Source of the DNA: Jeotgalibacillus campisalis
GTDB taxonomy: Bacteria; Bacillota; Bacilli; Bacillales; Jeotgalibacillaceae
Assembly (NCBI RefSeq): GCF_000829515.1
Contig: NZ_JXRR01000014.1
Span: forward strand, 496,001-560,000
DNA: 64,000 bases
Direction: 5' to 3'
The position numbers and the translations under genes were made by a program. Shown here in pieces: positions 36,727 through 44,045 of this stretch; the stretch's first letter is position 1, and every line of letters begins with the position of its first letter. The notes below the pieces were generated by a model. It was not told where the DNA came from. It ran no database searches and was given only the letters and a program-made list of their open reading frames with translations.

Positions 36727-37596
36727 ATGGAATTTTCAAACCAGCAAAAGGGCGGCCAGCCGGCCCAGCATCAAAATCAACAACCTGGAGAAACAGATCA
36801 AATGAACCCAGAACCGATTCACAATGATCCTGATTACAAAGGCTCTGGAAAATTAAATGGGAAAGTTGCGCTCATTACTGGAGGAGACAGCGGCATCGGT
36901 AAAGCGGCTGCCATTGCTTACGCGAAAGAAGGGGCGGATATTGCCATTATCTACCTAGAAGAGCATGAGGATGCGAAATCAACGAAAGAAGACATTATGC
37001 AATACGGCGGCAAATGCCTCCTGCTGTCAGGTGATGTAGGAAATGAAGAGTTTTGTAAACTCGCGGTTCAAAACACAGTAAGCGAATTGGGATCACTTCA
37101 TATTCTTGTTAATAATGCAGCTGAACAGCATCCACAGCAATCAATTGAAGAAATCTCAACAGAACAGCTTGAAAAAACATTCAAAACAAATATTTTCTCG
37201 ATGTTCCATTTAGTGAAGGCGGCTCTGCCTCATTTAAAAGAGGGGAGCACGATTATAAATACAGGTTCTGTTACGGCATATGCCGGCAACGAAACGCTTA
37301 TTGACTATTCGGCAACTAAAGGAGCGATTGCTACATTTACACGCTCTCTCGCAAAATCTTTAGTCAGCAGAAAAATCCGTGTGAACTCTATAGCCCCTGG
37401 GCCTATCTGGACTCCACTTATTCCTTCGACTTTTGAAGCGGATAAGGTTGAAAAATTTGGTGTAGATGCTCCTATGGAACGACCTGGTCAGCCGGCTGAA
37501 CTAGCCCCAGCTTATGTTTTACTAGCATCTGACGACTCCAGCTATATGACAGGCCAAACCATTCACATTAATGGAGGAACATTTGTTACTAGCTGA
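36727..37596 (+). CDS. SDR dehydrogenase, general stress protein 39-like
   Basis: The 289-residue short-chain dehydrogenase has a polar, Gln-rich N-terminal extension (about residues 1-40) and then the NAD(P) loop TGGDSGIGKAAA, NNAAEQHPQQ, and the catalytic YSATKGA. This extended type matches YdaD (general stress protein 39) and YhdF/YhxC of Bacillus. The substrate is not known. AAAAAGGAGAGG precedes the ATG. A weak SigB-like -10 is possible upstream but not convincing. It heads a cluster of small stress-type genes. Confidence 0.87.
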   Translation: MEFSNQQKGGQPAQHQNQQPGETDQMNPEPIHNDPDYKGSGKLNGKVALITGGDSGIGKAAAIAYAKEGADIAIIYLEEHEDAKSTKEDIMQYGGKCLLLSGDVGNEEFCKLAVQNTVSELGSLHILVNNAAEQHPQQSIEEISTEQLEKTFKTNIFSMFHLVKAALPHLKEGSTIINTGSVTAYAGNETLIDYSATKGAIATFTRSLAKSLVSRKIRVNSIAPGPIWTPLIPSTFEADKVEKFGVDAPMERPGQPAELAPAYVLLASDDSSYMTGQTIHINGGTFVTS

Positions 37597-37621
37597 TCTA
37601 AAAACAAAACATTAATATAAA

Positions 37622-37651
37622 AAAAGGTCCTGCAATTTTGCAGGACCTTTT
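37622..37651. terminator. Bidirectional terminator after the SDR gene
   Basis: A perfect 13-bp stem AAAAGGTCCTGCA (37622-37634) with TGCAGGACCTTTT (37639-37651) and a four-base loop, between convergent genes. Confidence 0.92.
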
Positions 37652-37675
37652 AAATTAAAAAGCAAAAAAATCTTT

Positions 37676-37837
37676 TTATGATTCGTCTACAAATTCCCAT
37701 CCGTCATCTCGATGCTCAGCAAGCTCTTGAACCTCGTCTTCCTTCATTCCTGAACCAAGGAGCTGAACAGCCTTAACTTTTTGAGAATCATTCTTGTTTG
37801 TTTTCTCTTGCAGCTCATCATGCTCAATTCGGGCCAT
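37676..37837 (-). CDS. Small acidic protein, function unknown
   Basis: This 53-residue cytoplasmic protein begins MARIEHDELQEKTNKNDSQK and ends DDGWEFVDES. GGAGGTGG precedes the ATG at 37837; a longer reading from 37870 would have no site of its own. It is not recognised. A perfect palindrome lies about 35-55 bases upstream (37872-37892) and may be its operator. Confidence 0.68.
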   Translation of the reverse strand: MARIEHDELQEKTNKNDSQKVKAVQLLGSGMKEDEVQELAEHRDDGWEFVDES

Positions 37838-37871
37838 TGTATCCACCTCCATGAAGTCCATAATGTTCACT

Positions 37872-37892
37872 CTTATTTTATCATAAAATAAG
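37872..37892. promoter_or_regulatory. 21-base perfect palindrome, operator-like
   Basis: CTTATTTTAT and ATAAAATAAG are exact reverse complements around one central C. Such a symmetric AT-rich site just upstream of a gene start is typical of a repressor operator, but it matches no motif I can name with confidence (it is not a standard Fur, PerR or Zur box). Confidence 0.45.
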
Positions 37893-37920
37893 ACTTTTAT
37901 GCAGAAGGACTAGTTGTTTC

Positions 37921-38127
37921 TTATGGATGGGATTTTTCACTTGATGATGAAGATTTAGTATGCTTTTTGTTTTTTTCGTCTTTCATATCCTGTTTTTGAT
38001 CCTCCATTGGAATCGGGTCAGTCATTTGTTCGTCTTCAAACTTATCGAGAATACTTTCTTTATTACTATCTAAGCTGTCGGGTTGATCAAATTTATTTGA
38101 GGTGCGGTTTTGCTTATCTTTTGACAT
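37921..38127 (-). CDS. Hydrophilic low-complexity protein
   Basis: The 68-residue protein is nearly all Lys, Asp, Glu, Ser, Gln and Asn (start MSKDKQNRTSNKFDQPDSLD, end HTKSSSSSEKSHP). It has no hydrophobic core and should be disordered and very soluble. AAAGGAGG precedes the ATG. A SigB-like promoter lies just upstream (38152-38176), so it is probably a general stress gene. The product family is not recognised. Confidence 0.72.
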   Translation of the reverse strand: MSKDKQNRTSNKFDQPDSLDSNKESILDKFEDEQMTDPIPMEDQKQDMKDEKNKKHTKSSSSSEKSHP

Positions 38128-38151
38128 AATAAAACCTCCTTTATGAGATAT

Positions 38152-38176
38152 ATTCCCATTTGAATTTTCTCTAAAC
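38152..38176 (-). promoter_or_regulatory. SigB-like promoter, leftward
   Basis: Read on the minus strand: GTTTAG (38176-38171), 13 bases, GGGAAT (38157-38152). This fits GTTTAA-N12-14-GGGTAT with one change in each half and lies 25 bases before the start of the hydrophilic protein gene. Confidence 0.6.
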
Positions 38177-38220
38177 GTTAAGAATAAAAAGAAAAGAGCA
38201 TAAATTTCTCAGCTGAAAAT

Positions 38221-38246
38221 GTTTACAGTCATCAAAACAAGGATAT
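38221..38246 (+). promoter_or_regulatory. SigB-like promoter, rightward
   Basis: GTTTAC (38221-38226), 14 bases, GGATAT (38241-38246), one mismatch from consensus in each half. It is 33 bases before the ATG of the YtxH-like gene and is divergent from the site at 38152-38176. Confidence 0.65.
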
Positions 38247-38278
38247 AAAAATACTAGGATTAATTAGGAGGGTTTTAT

Positions 38279-38572
38279 ATGGGGATGAAACGTTATGCGT
38301 TATTAGGATTAGGAGCAGCTGGATACGCTTATTTTAAAAATAAGACGAACCGCGATAAAGCAACAGTCGCTTTTAATGACACGAAAGTAAAAATTAACCA
38401 GTTGATTGATCAGGCAAAGCAATCCATGAATGATAACGAAGGCCAGGCACCAAAAGCTACCGGTTCTTATGATTTAGAGGATGAAAAGATGATGGAAGAG
38501 GGAGCTCAAACTTCTGTACATTATTTTAATGAAAATCAGGAAGAGTCAAAGAAGCAAACAAATCAATTTTAA
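38279..38572 (+). CDS. Small stress-type protein with N-terminal hydrophobic stretch
   Basis: The 97-residue protein begins MGMKRYALLGLGAAGYAYFK, a short Gly/Ala-rich hydrophobic segment, then a polar helix (DTKVKINQLIDQAKQSMND) and an acidic, Gln-rich end. It recalls YtxH-type general stress proteins but is not a clear member. AGGAGG precedes the ATG. The SigB-like promoter upstream supports a stress role. A terminator follows at once, so the gene is monocistronic. Confidence 0.72.
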   Translation: MGMKRYALLGLGAAGYAYFKNKTNRDKATVAFNDTKVKINQLIDQAKQSMNDNEGQAPKATGSYDLEDEKMMEEGAQTSVHYFNENQEESKKQTNQF

Positions 38573-38590
38573 CAATATGTTCGTTGAAAT

Positions 38591-38619
38591 AAGGGCAGAT
38601 GAACCGATCTGTCCTTTTT
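38591..38619 (+). terminator. Terminator of the SigB-type small gene
   Basis: AAGGGCAGAT (38591-38600) pairs with ATCTGTCCTT (38607-38616) with one G-T pair; a T run follows. Confidence 0.88.
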
Positions 38620-38651
38620 ACGTATAAGAAAATTTTACCTTAATTCGTTAG

Positions 38652-38761
38652 TTGACAAAGGTAGTTAAATAAAGTAAAATTGTGTTAAGTGCTATTCGTT
38701 TACCAATTTATTTTCACTTAATATGAAGCTTGGATTCATTCATGGCTTTGTCATTAAGTGA
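38652..38761 (+). promoter_or_regulatory. Promoter and structured leader of the YdjO gene
   Basis: TTGACA (38652-38657), 17 bases, TAAAAT (38675-38680) is a near-consensus SigA promoter. The start site would be near 38687, giving a leader of about 130 bases. In it TCACTTAAT (38714-38722) pairs exactly with ATTAAGTGA (38753-38761). Long folded leaders are usual for cold-inducible genes; that this one senses temperature is inferred. Confidence 0.65.
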
Positions 38762-38819
38762 TTTATTTTTTTGAGCTATCTATATTTATGGACAACGGTT
38801 CTTGAAGGGAGACAATACT

Positions 38820-39020
38820 ATGTTTCAACGCAAACCAACAGAAGAAGTGGTTAAAGAAGAAACTACGGTTTGGGAATGTTCATCTGAAGAATGTAAAGGG
38901 TGGATGAGATCTAATTTTTCAAGTCATGAAGAAGGTTCTCCAACATGTCCGATCTGCGGAAGCAAAATGGAAGAAGGGACACGACTGCTTGAAGTGATCC
39001 CGAATCCTCGAAAATTTTAA
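38820..39020 (+). CDS. ydjO: Cold-inducible zinc-ribbon protein YdjO
   Basis: The 66-residue protein has two cysteine pairs, WECSSEECKGW (CxxxxC) and CPICGSKM (CxxC), suiting one zinc-ribbon. The start MFQRKPTEEVVKEETTVWEC and the end GTRLLEVIPNP match the YdjO family. Function is unknown; the B. subtilis member is described as cold-inducible. GAAGGGAGA precedes the ATG. It has its own strong promoter, a long leader and a terminator. Confidence 0.85.
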   Translation: MFQRKPTEEVVKEETTVWECSSEECKGWMRSNFSSHEEGSPTCPICGSKMEEGTRLLEVIPNPRKF

Positions 39021-39023
39021 TTT

Positions 39024-39057
39024 AAAGCAGTCGTTCCTTTAAGGAACGGCTGTTTTT
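39024..39057 (+). terminator. Terminator of the YdjO gene
   Basis: CAGTCGTTCC (39028-39037) pairs with GGAACGGCTG (39043-39052), one G-T pair, followed by five T residues. Confidence 0.88.
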
Positions 39058-39082
39058 ATGTGCTGTCAGAAATCTATACAAT

Positions 39083-39111
39083 TTCAAATAGGTACGTACC
39101 TGTGATACAAT
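39083..39111 (+). promoter_or_regulatory. Promoter of queCDE with internal palindrome
   Basis: TTCAAA (39083-39088), 17 bases, TACAAT (39106-39111). The spacer holds the perfect 12-base palindrome AGGTACGTACCT (39090-39101). The start site would lie about 20 bases before the riboswitch. Confidence 0.55.
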
Positions 39112-39136
39112 GAATCAAATATTATTAGATGTAAGA

Positions 39137-39205
39137 AGAGGTTCGCGACCATCCCTCTATAAAAAACTAGGGACAAAGAGCTAAGGTTTAGTCCTTTTCC
39201 TTTTT
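39137..39205 (+). promoter_or_regulatory. preQ1-I riboswitch with terminator
   Basis: AGAGG (39137-39141) pairs with CCTCT (39154-39158) around the loop TTCGCGACCATC, followed by the A-rich tail ATAAAAAACTAGG, the layout of preQ1 class I aptamers. AGGGAC (39169-39174) then pairs with GTCCTT (39191-39196) ahead of TTCCTTTTT, so the switch should act by transcription termination when preQ1 is bound. Its place before queC supports it strongly. Confidence 0.88.
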
Positions 39206-39248
39206 CGTGAGCACTCTTTCTTCTATCAATAGAAGAGGAGATTTTTTT

Positions 39249-39914
39249 ATGGATAAAAATCAAAAAGCGCTCGTTGTCTTCAGCGGCGGCCAGGATAGTA
39301 CGACTTGTTTATTCTGGGCAAAAAAACATTTTGACCAAGTCGAAGCGGTTACGTTTGAATACGGACAGCGTCACAATAATGAAATAGAAGTAGCGAAACA
39401 AATTACGGAGGAGCTGGGTGTTGCGCATCATGTGTTAGACATGAGCCTGCTTAATCAGCTTGCCCCCTCAAGCTTGACCCGGAAAGATCAGCCTATAGTA
39501 GAAACTGAAGGAGAATTGCCTTCTACATTTGTACCCGGAAGGAATTTGCTTTTTATGTCTTTTGCAGCTGTACTGGCTAAACAAATCGGGGCCAGGCATT
39601 TGATTACAGGTGTGTGTGAAACGGATTTCAGCGGCTATCCTGATTGCCGGGATATCTTTATGAAGTCTTTAAATGTCACCATTAATTTATCGATGGAAGA
39701 GGATTTTGTGCTTCACACCCCGCTTATGTGGCTGGATAAAGCTCAAACATGGGAACTGGCTGATGACTTACAGGTATTTGAATACATCCGGGATCATACC
39801 CTAACCTGCTATAACGGGCTGCAGGGGACAGGATGCGGCGAATGCCCTGCCTGCAAACTACGGAATAAAGGCATGATTCAATTCCTTGAGAAAAAGGAGG
39901 CGAAAACAACGTGA
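39249..39914 (+). CDS. queC: 7-cyano-7-deazaguanine synthase
   Basis: The 221-residue enzyme makes preQ0 from 7-carboxy-7-deazaguanine with ATP and ammonia. It has the PP-loop [15 protein letters not shown] and the zinc-binding end [19 protein letters not shown]. The ATG at 39249 has GAAGAGGAG upstream; a GTG at 39207 is rejected. Its TGA overlaps the queD GTG. The operon makes the queuosine precursor for tRNA and is led by a preQ1 riboswitch. The reductase gene queF is not in the window. Confidence 0.95.
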   Translation: MDKNQKALVVFSGGQDSTTCLFWAKKHFDQVEAVTFEYGQRHNNEIEVAKQITEELGVAHHVLDMSLLNQLAPSSLTRKDQPIVETEGELPSTFVPGRNLLFMSFAAVLAKQIGARHLITGVCETDFSGYPDCRDIFMKSLNVTINLSMEEDFVLHTPLMWLDKAQTWELADDLQVFEYIRDHTLTCYNGLQGTGCGECPACKLRNKGMIQFLEKKEAKTT

Positions 39915-40345
39915 TACAGCAAATCTATCCATCGCCGGACCATCCATTTTCCTATGAGTTAAACAAAGATTTTCATTTTGCAGCTGCTCATTCGATTCCA
40001 CATGAAGCAGCAGGGAAGTGCCAGCAGGTTCATGGACATACCTATTTTGCTAATGTAACCATAGCGGGTGATGAGCTGGATGAGTCAGGTTTTCTTGTGA
40101 ATTTCAAGACAATTAAGAACTTGCTTCATGACAGGTTTGATCATAAGGTTTTAAATGAAGATGAACGTTTTCCGTCAGAAAGCGGCAACACTTTTCCAAC
40201 TACAGAGGTTGTGGCAAGAGTCATGTATGAAATAATTCAAGAGTACCTGGATAAAACAATGAACAAGCCAACCTGCCTGCAAATTTATTTGCGTGAAACG
40301 CCTACGAGCTATGTAATCTATCGCCCTAAAACAGGGAGGGTCTAA
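39911..40345 (+). CDS. queD: 6-carboxytetrahydropterin synthase
   Basis: The 144-residue enzyme turns dihydroneopterin triphosphate into 6-carboxytetrahydropterin. The catalytic Cys is in [13 protein letters not shown], where two zinc histidines also lie; the third is in FAAAHSIPH. The GTG start overlaps the queC stop (GTGA) and AAAAAGGAGG lies 13 bases upstream. Its TAA overlaps the queE ATG, so translation of all three is linked. Confidence 0.93.
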   Translation: MIQQIYPSPDHPFSYELNKDFHFAAAHSIPHEAAGKCQQVHGHTYFANVTIAGDELDESGFLVNFKTIKNLLHDRFDHKVLNEDERFPSESGNTFPTTEVVARVMYEIIQEYLDKTMNKPTCLQIYLRETPTSYVIYRPKTGRV

Positions 40346-41088
40346 TGATGCAGCAAACAAAAGAAAAAAAGATACCTGTCCTGGAAATATTCGGCCCGAC
40401 TGTACAGGGAGAAGGCATGGTTATCGGACAGAAAACGATGTTTATTCGAACTGCGGGTTGTGATTACAGCTGTGCATGGTGTGATTCTGCGTTTACATGG
40501 GATGGATCTGCTAAAGATGAAATCAGGCAGATGAGCTCATCATCCATTATAGAAGAGCTTTTTAAAACAGGTGGAAATGCTTTTTCTCATGTAACGATTT
40601 CGGGAGGAAATCCTGCTTTAATTAAGCATATGGGTGTATTAGTGACTGCTTTACAAGAACTTGGCATTGACGTGGCACTTGAGACTCAGGGAAGCATTTG
40701 GCAGGATTGGTTCATGTCAATTGATGACCTTACAATTTCACCAAAACCGCCCAGTTCAAAAATGAAACCGAATCTTGGTATACTTGATGATATTCTAGAC
40801 AGGTTAAAAAGCCGCCCGAATTCTACCTATTCATTAAAAGTGGTGGTCTTTGACGAAAATGATTTAGATTTTGCTGAAATGCTTCACTCGCGATATCCAA
40901 CGGTCCCCTTTTATATACAAACCGGAAATGAACAAGTAACAGAGACAAACGACACCAGACTTGTCTCCGATTTAATTTCGAAATATGAATGGCTGATTGA
41001 TTGTGTAATGAAAAGGGAAGCATTAAACCGTGTTAGAGTATTGCCGCAGCTCCATACCTACGTATGGGGGAATAAACGGGGTGTCTAG
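40345..41088 (+). CDS. queE: 7-carboxy-7-deazaguanine synthase
   Basis: The 247-residue radical SAM enzyme contracts the pterin ring to the deazaguanine skeleton. The cluster motif is CDYSCAWC (CxxxCxxC), preceded by FGPTVQGEGMVIGQKTMFIR. SGGNPAL is the SAM-binding GGE-like stretch with Asn in place of Glu, as in some QueE proteins. GGAGGG precedes the ATG. It ends the queCDE unit or is followed by the small membrane gene. Confidence 0.93.
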   Translation: MMQQTKEKKIPVLEIFGPTVQGEGMVIGQKTMFIRTAGCDYSCAWCDSAFTWDGSAKDEIRQMSSSSIIEELFKTGGNAFSHVTISGGNPALIKHMGVLVTALQELGIDVALETQGSIWQDWFMSIDDLTISPKPPSSKMKPNLGILDDILDRLKSRPNSTYSLKVVVFDENDLDFAEMLHSRYPTVPFYIQTGNEQVTETNDTRLVSDLISKYEWLIDCVMKREALNRVRVLPQLHTYVWGNKRGV

Positions 41089-41103
41089 AGGACTAGTAAC
41101 GAA

Positions 41104-41295
41104 ATGGAGATGGTTGTAGTGTCTCTGCTTATAGGGGTAATCATCGTCATCCTGTCTGCCTGTTTACTTTACTGGCAGCTAAAGCGGGAACATGAAAAGA
41201 GAAATGTTTTTCTTTTATTTATACTATTTGCCCTTTCACTCATTGGTTTATGGTTAATTTTTGATTGGATTGTCCTGTATTTATGGAGTTCGTAA
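41104..41295 (+). CDS. Small two-helix membrane protein
   Basis: The product is at most 63 residues with two hydrophobic helices (about 4-24 and 36-58) around KREHEKRN. It is not recognised. Start choice is open: ATG at 41104 has only AGGA upstream, while an in-frame GTG at 41119 has GGAG nine bases before it. It lies 15 bases after queE and may be the last gene of that transcript; a terminator follows. Confidence 0.55.
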   Translation: MEMVVVSLLIGVIIVILSACLLYWQLKREHEKRNVFLLFILFALSLIGLWLIFDWIVLYLWSS

Positions 41296-41297
41296 GA

Positions 41298-41331
41298 AAA
41301 AGGTTCACACCCAAAGAGGTGCGAACCTTTT
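41298..41331. terminator. Bidirectional terminator before msrA
   Basis: AAAAGGTTCACACC (41298-41311) pairs with GGTGCGAACCTTTT (41318-41331), one mismatch, with A and T runs on both sides. Confidence 0.88.
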
Positions 41332-41335
41332 TTTC

Positions 41336-41863
41336 TTACTCTGACCAGTGTTTTGCCAAGAAGGCATCTCTCCCTGATTGTTCCCGGTCAGTTTTGTATT
41401 CATCTGGGTTTTTCTTATAAAAGTCCTGATGGTAATCTTCTGCTTCCCAAAAAGAACCTGCCGGAAGGATTGGGGTAACGATGGGCTTATCATATCTTTG
41501 GCTTGCGATAAGTGCCTCTTTTGAACGTATGGCTTGTTCTTTTTGATTTTCATTATGATAAAAAATGGCTGCGCGATAGGACGGGCCTCTATCTTGAAAT
41601 TGACCTTCATCATCTGTTGGATCAACTTGCTGCCAGTAAATTTCCAATAATTTTTCGTATGGAAAAATGACAGGATTAAATTCTATTTCGACAGCTTCCT
41701 GATGACCTGTGTCCCCTTTTTTAACATCTTCATAGCTTGGATTAGTAATCGTCCCGCCTGTATAGCCGGATCGAATGGATTTAATTCCCTCAAACTGATC
41801 AAATGGTTTGACCATACACCAAAAGCACCCTCCGGCAAACGTTGCCTTTTCTACCTTTTCCAT
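41336..41863 (-). CDS. msrA: Peptide methionine sulfoxide reductase MsrA
   Basis: The 175-residue enzyme repairs methionine-S-sulfoxide in proteins using thioredoxin. The active-site motif is FAGGCFWCMVKPF, and GYTGG and HQEAVEIEF are standard MsrA blocks. No MsrB domain or gene is attached. AGGAGG lies before the ATG. It is convergent with the queuosine transcript and shares its terminator. Confidence 0.95.
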   Translation of the reverse strand: MEKVEKATFAGGCFWCMVKPFDQFEGIKSIRSGYTGGTITNPSYEDVKKGDTGHQEAVEIEFNPVIFPYEKLLEIYWQQVDPTDDEGQFQDRGPSYRAAIFYHNENQKEQAIRSKEALIASQRYDKPIVTPILPAGSFWEAEDYHQDFYKKNPDEYKTDREQSGRDAFLAKHWSE

Positions 41864-41949
41864 GATCTTTTCCTCCTTCTTACCTTAAAAGCTTCATCAT
41901 ATTTTATCACTGGGCGGAAACAGGGACTACTAATCTGTTTTAAAAAAGC

Positions 41950-41978
41950 TTGCAAACTTTTAAAAAGGATTGTAAAGT
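41950..41978 (+). promoter_or_regulatory. Promoter candidate of the LCP gene
   Basis: TTGCAA (41950-41955), 17 bases, TAAAGT (41973-41978), about 78 bases before the ATG. The -35 is good, the -10 moderate. Confidence 0.5.
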
Positions 41979-42055
41979 GTAACAAATTAAGCTCTTGCTT
42001 CGTCATATGATCGAAGAGCTTACGATTAAAGACGTACATTTATTCAGGAGGCACT

Positions 42056-42988
42056 ATGGAAACAAGACAGCAGCGCAGAAAAAAGAAGATGAAAAAGGGC
42101 AGAGTATTTTTTGCACTTGTCATTTTGGTTTCACTTTTCATTCTCATTTTTTCTGTCACACAATATTGGCTTGGTACACAAATGTCAAAGGATGCTAAAG
42201 GCCTTGATTTAGAGTTTGAACAGGAATTTGAAGGAGTAAAATCAGATAACGGCAAAGTGAATGTGCTGTTAATTGGTGTAGATAGCAGAGGTGAGGAACA
42301 ATCTCGTTCTGATACGATGATGATTGCTCAATGGAATGGCAATACCGACGAAGTAAAACTGGTGTCTCTAATGCGTGACATTTATGTAGATATTCCCGGT
42401 TATCAAAGCTATAAATTAAATACAGCATTTTATTTAGGAGGACCGGAGCTTCTGCGTCAAACGGTTAAAGAAAATTTTAATATAGATGTTGAACACTATA
42501 TGCTGATTGATTTTGTTGCCTTTGAGGATATGGTTGATGCACTGGCACCGGACGGAATTGAGATCAACGTTGAAAAAGCGATGTCTGAAAAAATCGGGGT
42601 CAGTCTTGAGCAAGGGCAGCAAAAGCTTAATGGAAAAGAACTGCTGGGCTATGCCCGCTTCCGTGCGGATGCTGAAGGGGACTTTGGAAGAGTGAACCGG
42701 CAGCAGCAGGTCATTGAGGCAGTAAAAGACCACGCAATGAGCTTGAGCGGAGTCATGAAGACACCGAAACTTTTGGGAGTAGCACAGCCCTATGTACAAA
42801 CAAATATGAGCAATCCAAAGCAAGTAGAATTAATGAGCAGAATTATATTAAGCGGCGGGGCGGAGTTAGACAGGCTGACAATTCCGATTGAAAATGGCTA
42901 TAGTACAGCATCTTACCCCGGAGTTGGCTCCGTTTTGGAGTTGTACTGGGAAGAAAACAACGAGGCACTGCAAAAATTTTTAGATTAA
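42056..42988 (+). CDS. LytR-CpsA-Psr family ligase
   Basis: The 310-residue protein has a basic cytoplasmic start, one transmembrane helix (about residues 19-40) and an outer LCP domain: VNVLLIGVDSRGEEQSRSDT, VSLMRDIYVDIPG, YKLNTAFYLGG and LLGYARFRADAEGDFGRVNR. The arginines and aspartates that bind the polyprenyl-phosphate substrate are present. LCP enzymes link teichoic acids or other polymers to peptidoglycan. GGAGG lies nine bases upstream. It is monocistronic and ends at a terminator shared with the next gene. Confidence 0.92.
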   Translation: METRQQRRKKKMKKGRVFFALVILVSLFILIFSVTQYWLGTQMSKDAKGLDLEFEQEFEGVKSDNGKVNVLLIGVDSRGEEQSRSDTMMIAQWNGNTDEVKLVSLMRDIYVDIPGYQSYKLNTAFYLGGPELLRQTVKENFNIDVEHYMLIDFVAFEDMVDALAPDGIEINVEKAMSEKIGVSLEQGQQKLNGKELLGYARFRADAEGDFGRVNRQQQVIEAVKDHAMSLSGVMKTPKLLGVAQPYVQTNMSNPKQVELMSRIILSGGAELDRLTIPIENGYSTASYPGVGSVLELYWEENNEALQKFLD

Positions 42989-42997
42989 CCTAAAAGC

Positions 42998-43037
42998 AAA
43001 AAGAGCGCATCCACTTTTGAAGGGGTGCGCTCTTTTT
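42998..43037. terminator. Bidirectional terminator after the LCP gene
   Basis: AAAAAGAGCGCA (42998-43009) pairs with TGCGCTCTTTTT (43026-43037), extended by CC/GG, with runs on both sides. Confidence 0.9.
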
Positions 43038-43043
43038 GAATCT

Positions 43044-43196
43044 CTAAACTTTCTTTCTGCCGGTTATTAAATTGTAGATAACTAAGATAATAGCAATTAC
43101 AATTAAAATATGAATGATACCGCCTGCTATGTCTAATAAGAATCCAGCTAACCATACAACAAGTAGGATAACAATAATCCACCATAGAATTTTCAT
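43044..43196 (-). CDS. lmo0937-family small membrane protein
   Basis: This 50-residue protein reads MKILWWIIVILLVVWLAGFL, then LDIAGGIIHILIVIAIILVI and ends YNLITGRKKV. Two hydrophobic helices around a Gly-Gly turn and a basic end are the pattern of lmo0937/YqaE-like small stress proteins. GGAGGTG is placed seven bases before the ATG. It was found by translating the gap; another frame at the same place is longer but lacks a ribosome site. Function unknown, probably stress-linked by family. The next 347 bases hold only promoters. Confidence 0.85.
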   Translation of the reverse strand: MKILWWIIVILLVVWLAGFLLDIAGGIIHILIVIAIILVIYNLITGRKKV

Positions 43197-43494
43197 CTTT
43201 TACACCTCCTTCTTTATAAAAGCAACTAATCCTACTCTACCCTGACAGAATAAAAATTAATCCTAAATTCAAAAAAAAATATTATCTTACTATAAATAAA
43301 TAAACCAAATACGGGCATTGCATCAACTAAGAGAGAGTGTTTTAGGATAATGTCGCCTATTTTGTATAGTATATTAAAGACGCTAGGGTAATTAGTGAGT
43401 TTACTGCGGTGCTTTGAGAAGCTGATCTGTCAATTTAATGAGACCTGCTTATACTATAAACTCAAGACCTGCGTACTATTCATTCGAGAACGGT

Positions 43495-43522
43495 TTGCAC
43501 TTGTAAAAAAAATTGATACTAT
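43495..43522 (+). promoter_or_regulatory. Promoter of the spo0M-like gene
   Basis: TTGCAC (43495-43500), 16 bases, TACTAT (43517-43522), 22 bases before the ATG. The rest of the gap 43197-43494 shows no gene or clear element. Confidence 0.5.
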
Positions 43523-43543
43523 AGGGTAAATGGAGGTGTTTTT

Positions 43544-43951
43544 ATGTTTGAAAAATTTTTTTCATCGATTGGTTTTGAAGGAGCAGAAATACAGACAACG
43601 GTTCATCCAAATACGTTTTCCCCGGGAGACACGATTGAGGGCTTAGTTACGGTTATTGGGGGCCAGTCGGATCAGCAAATAGCAGGAATAGAATTAACCC
43701 TATTCGTTTTTCATGATAATGAGCATAGAAGCGACAGTGATTTTTCTTATTATGATGAAGAACTAAATCAAGTGATGTTGAAAGAAATAAGCGAGATAAA
43801 AGCGAATGAGAAAAAAGAATGCCGTTTTAAAATGGTCCTTACAAAAAATCATCCAACGTCTTCTGAATCAGTCGAAACATATATTCAAACGAAACTATTG
43901 GTACATAATGGAGTTGACCCTGAAGATAAAGATATCATAATCATCAAGTAA
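43544..43951 (+). CDS. Short Spo0M-like protein
   Basis: The 135-residue protein starts MFEKFFSSIGFEGAEIQTTV and contains FSPGDTIEGLVTVIGGQSDQ and GIELTLFVF, which match the N-terminal arrestin-like half of the sporulation-control protein Spo0M. B. subtilis Spo0M has about 258 residues; here the frame ends at the point where the second half would begin. It may be a natural single-domain member or a truncated copy. GGAGGTG precedes the ATG. Confidence 0.78.
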   Translation: MFEKFFSSIGFEGAEIQTTVHPNTFSPGDTIEGLVTVIGGQSDQQIAGIELTLFVFHDNEHRSDSDFSYYDEELNQVMLKEISEIKANEKKECRFKMVLTKNHPTSSESVETYIQTKLLVHNGVDPEDKDIIIIK

Positions 43952-43983
43952 TTTAATTGTACTTGTTAACTTTTCTAGCTATA

Positions 43984-44004
43984 AGATCATATGTTCGATA
44001 TAAT
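43984..44004 (+). promoter_or_regulatory. LexA-like box and -10 of the ydjM-like gene
   Basis: AGATCATATGTTCG (43984-43997) matches CGAACATATGTTCG at 12 of 14 positions and is followed by TATAAT (43999-44004). The right half is perfect. YdjM of Escherichia coli is an SOS gene, which makes the site worth testing. Confidence 0.5.
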
Positions 44005-44045
44005 AAACGAGTAGGAACTTATAGATAGAAAAGGATGATGAATTT

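Noticed and set aside
42985-43185. Cys-rich 66-codon frame on the minus strand
   Set aside because: It is a shadow of the lmo0937-type gene, which has the ribosome site and a sensible two-helix product in another frame.
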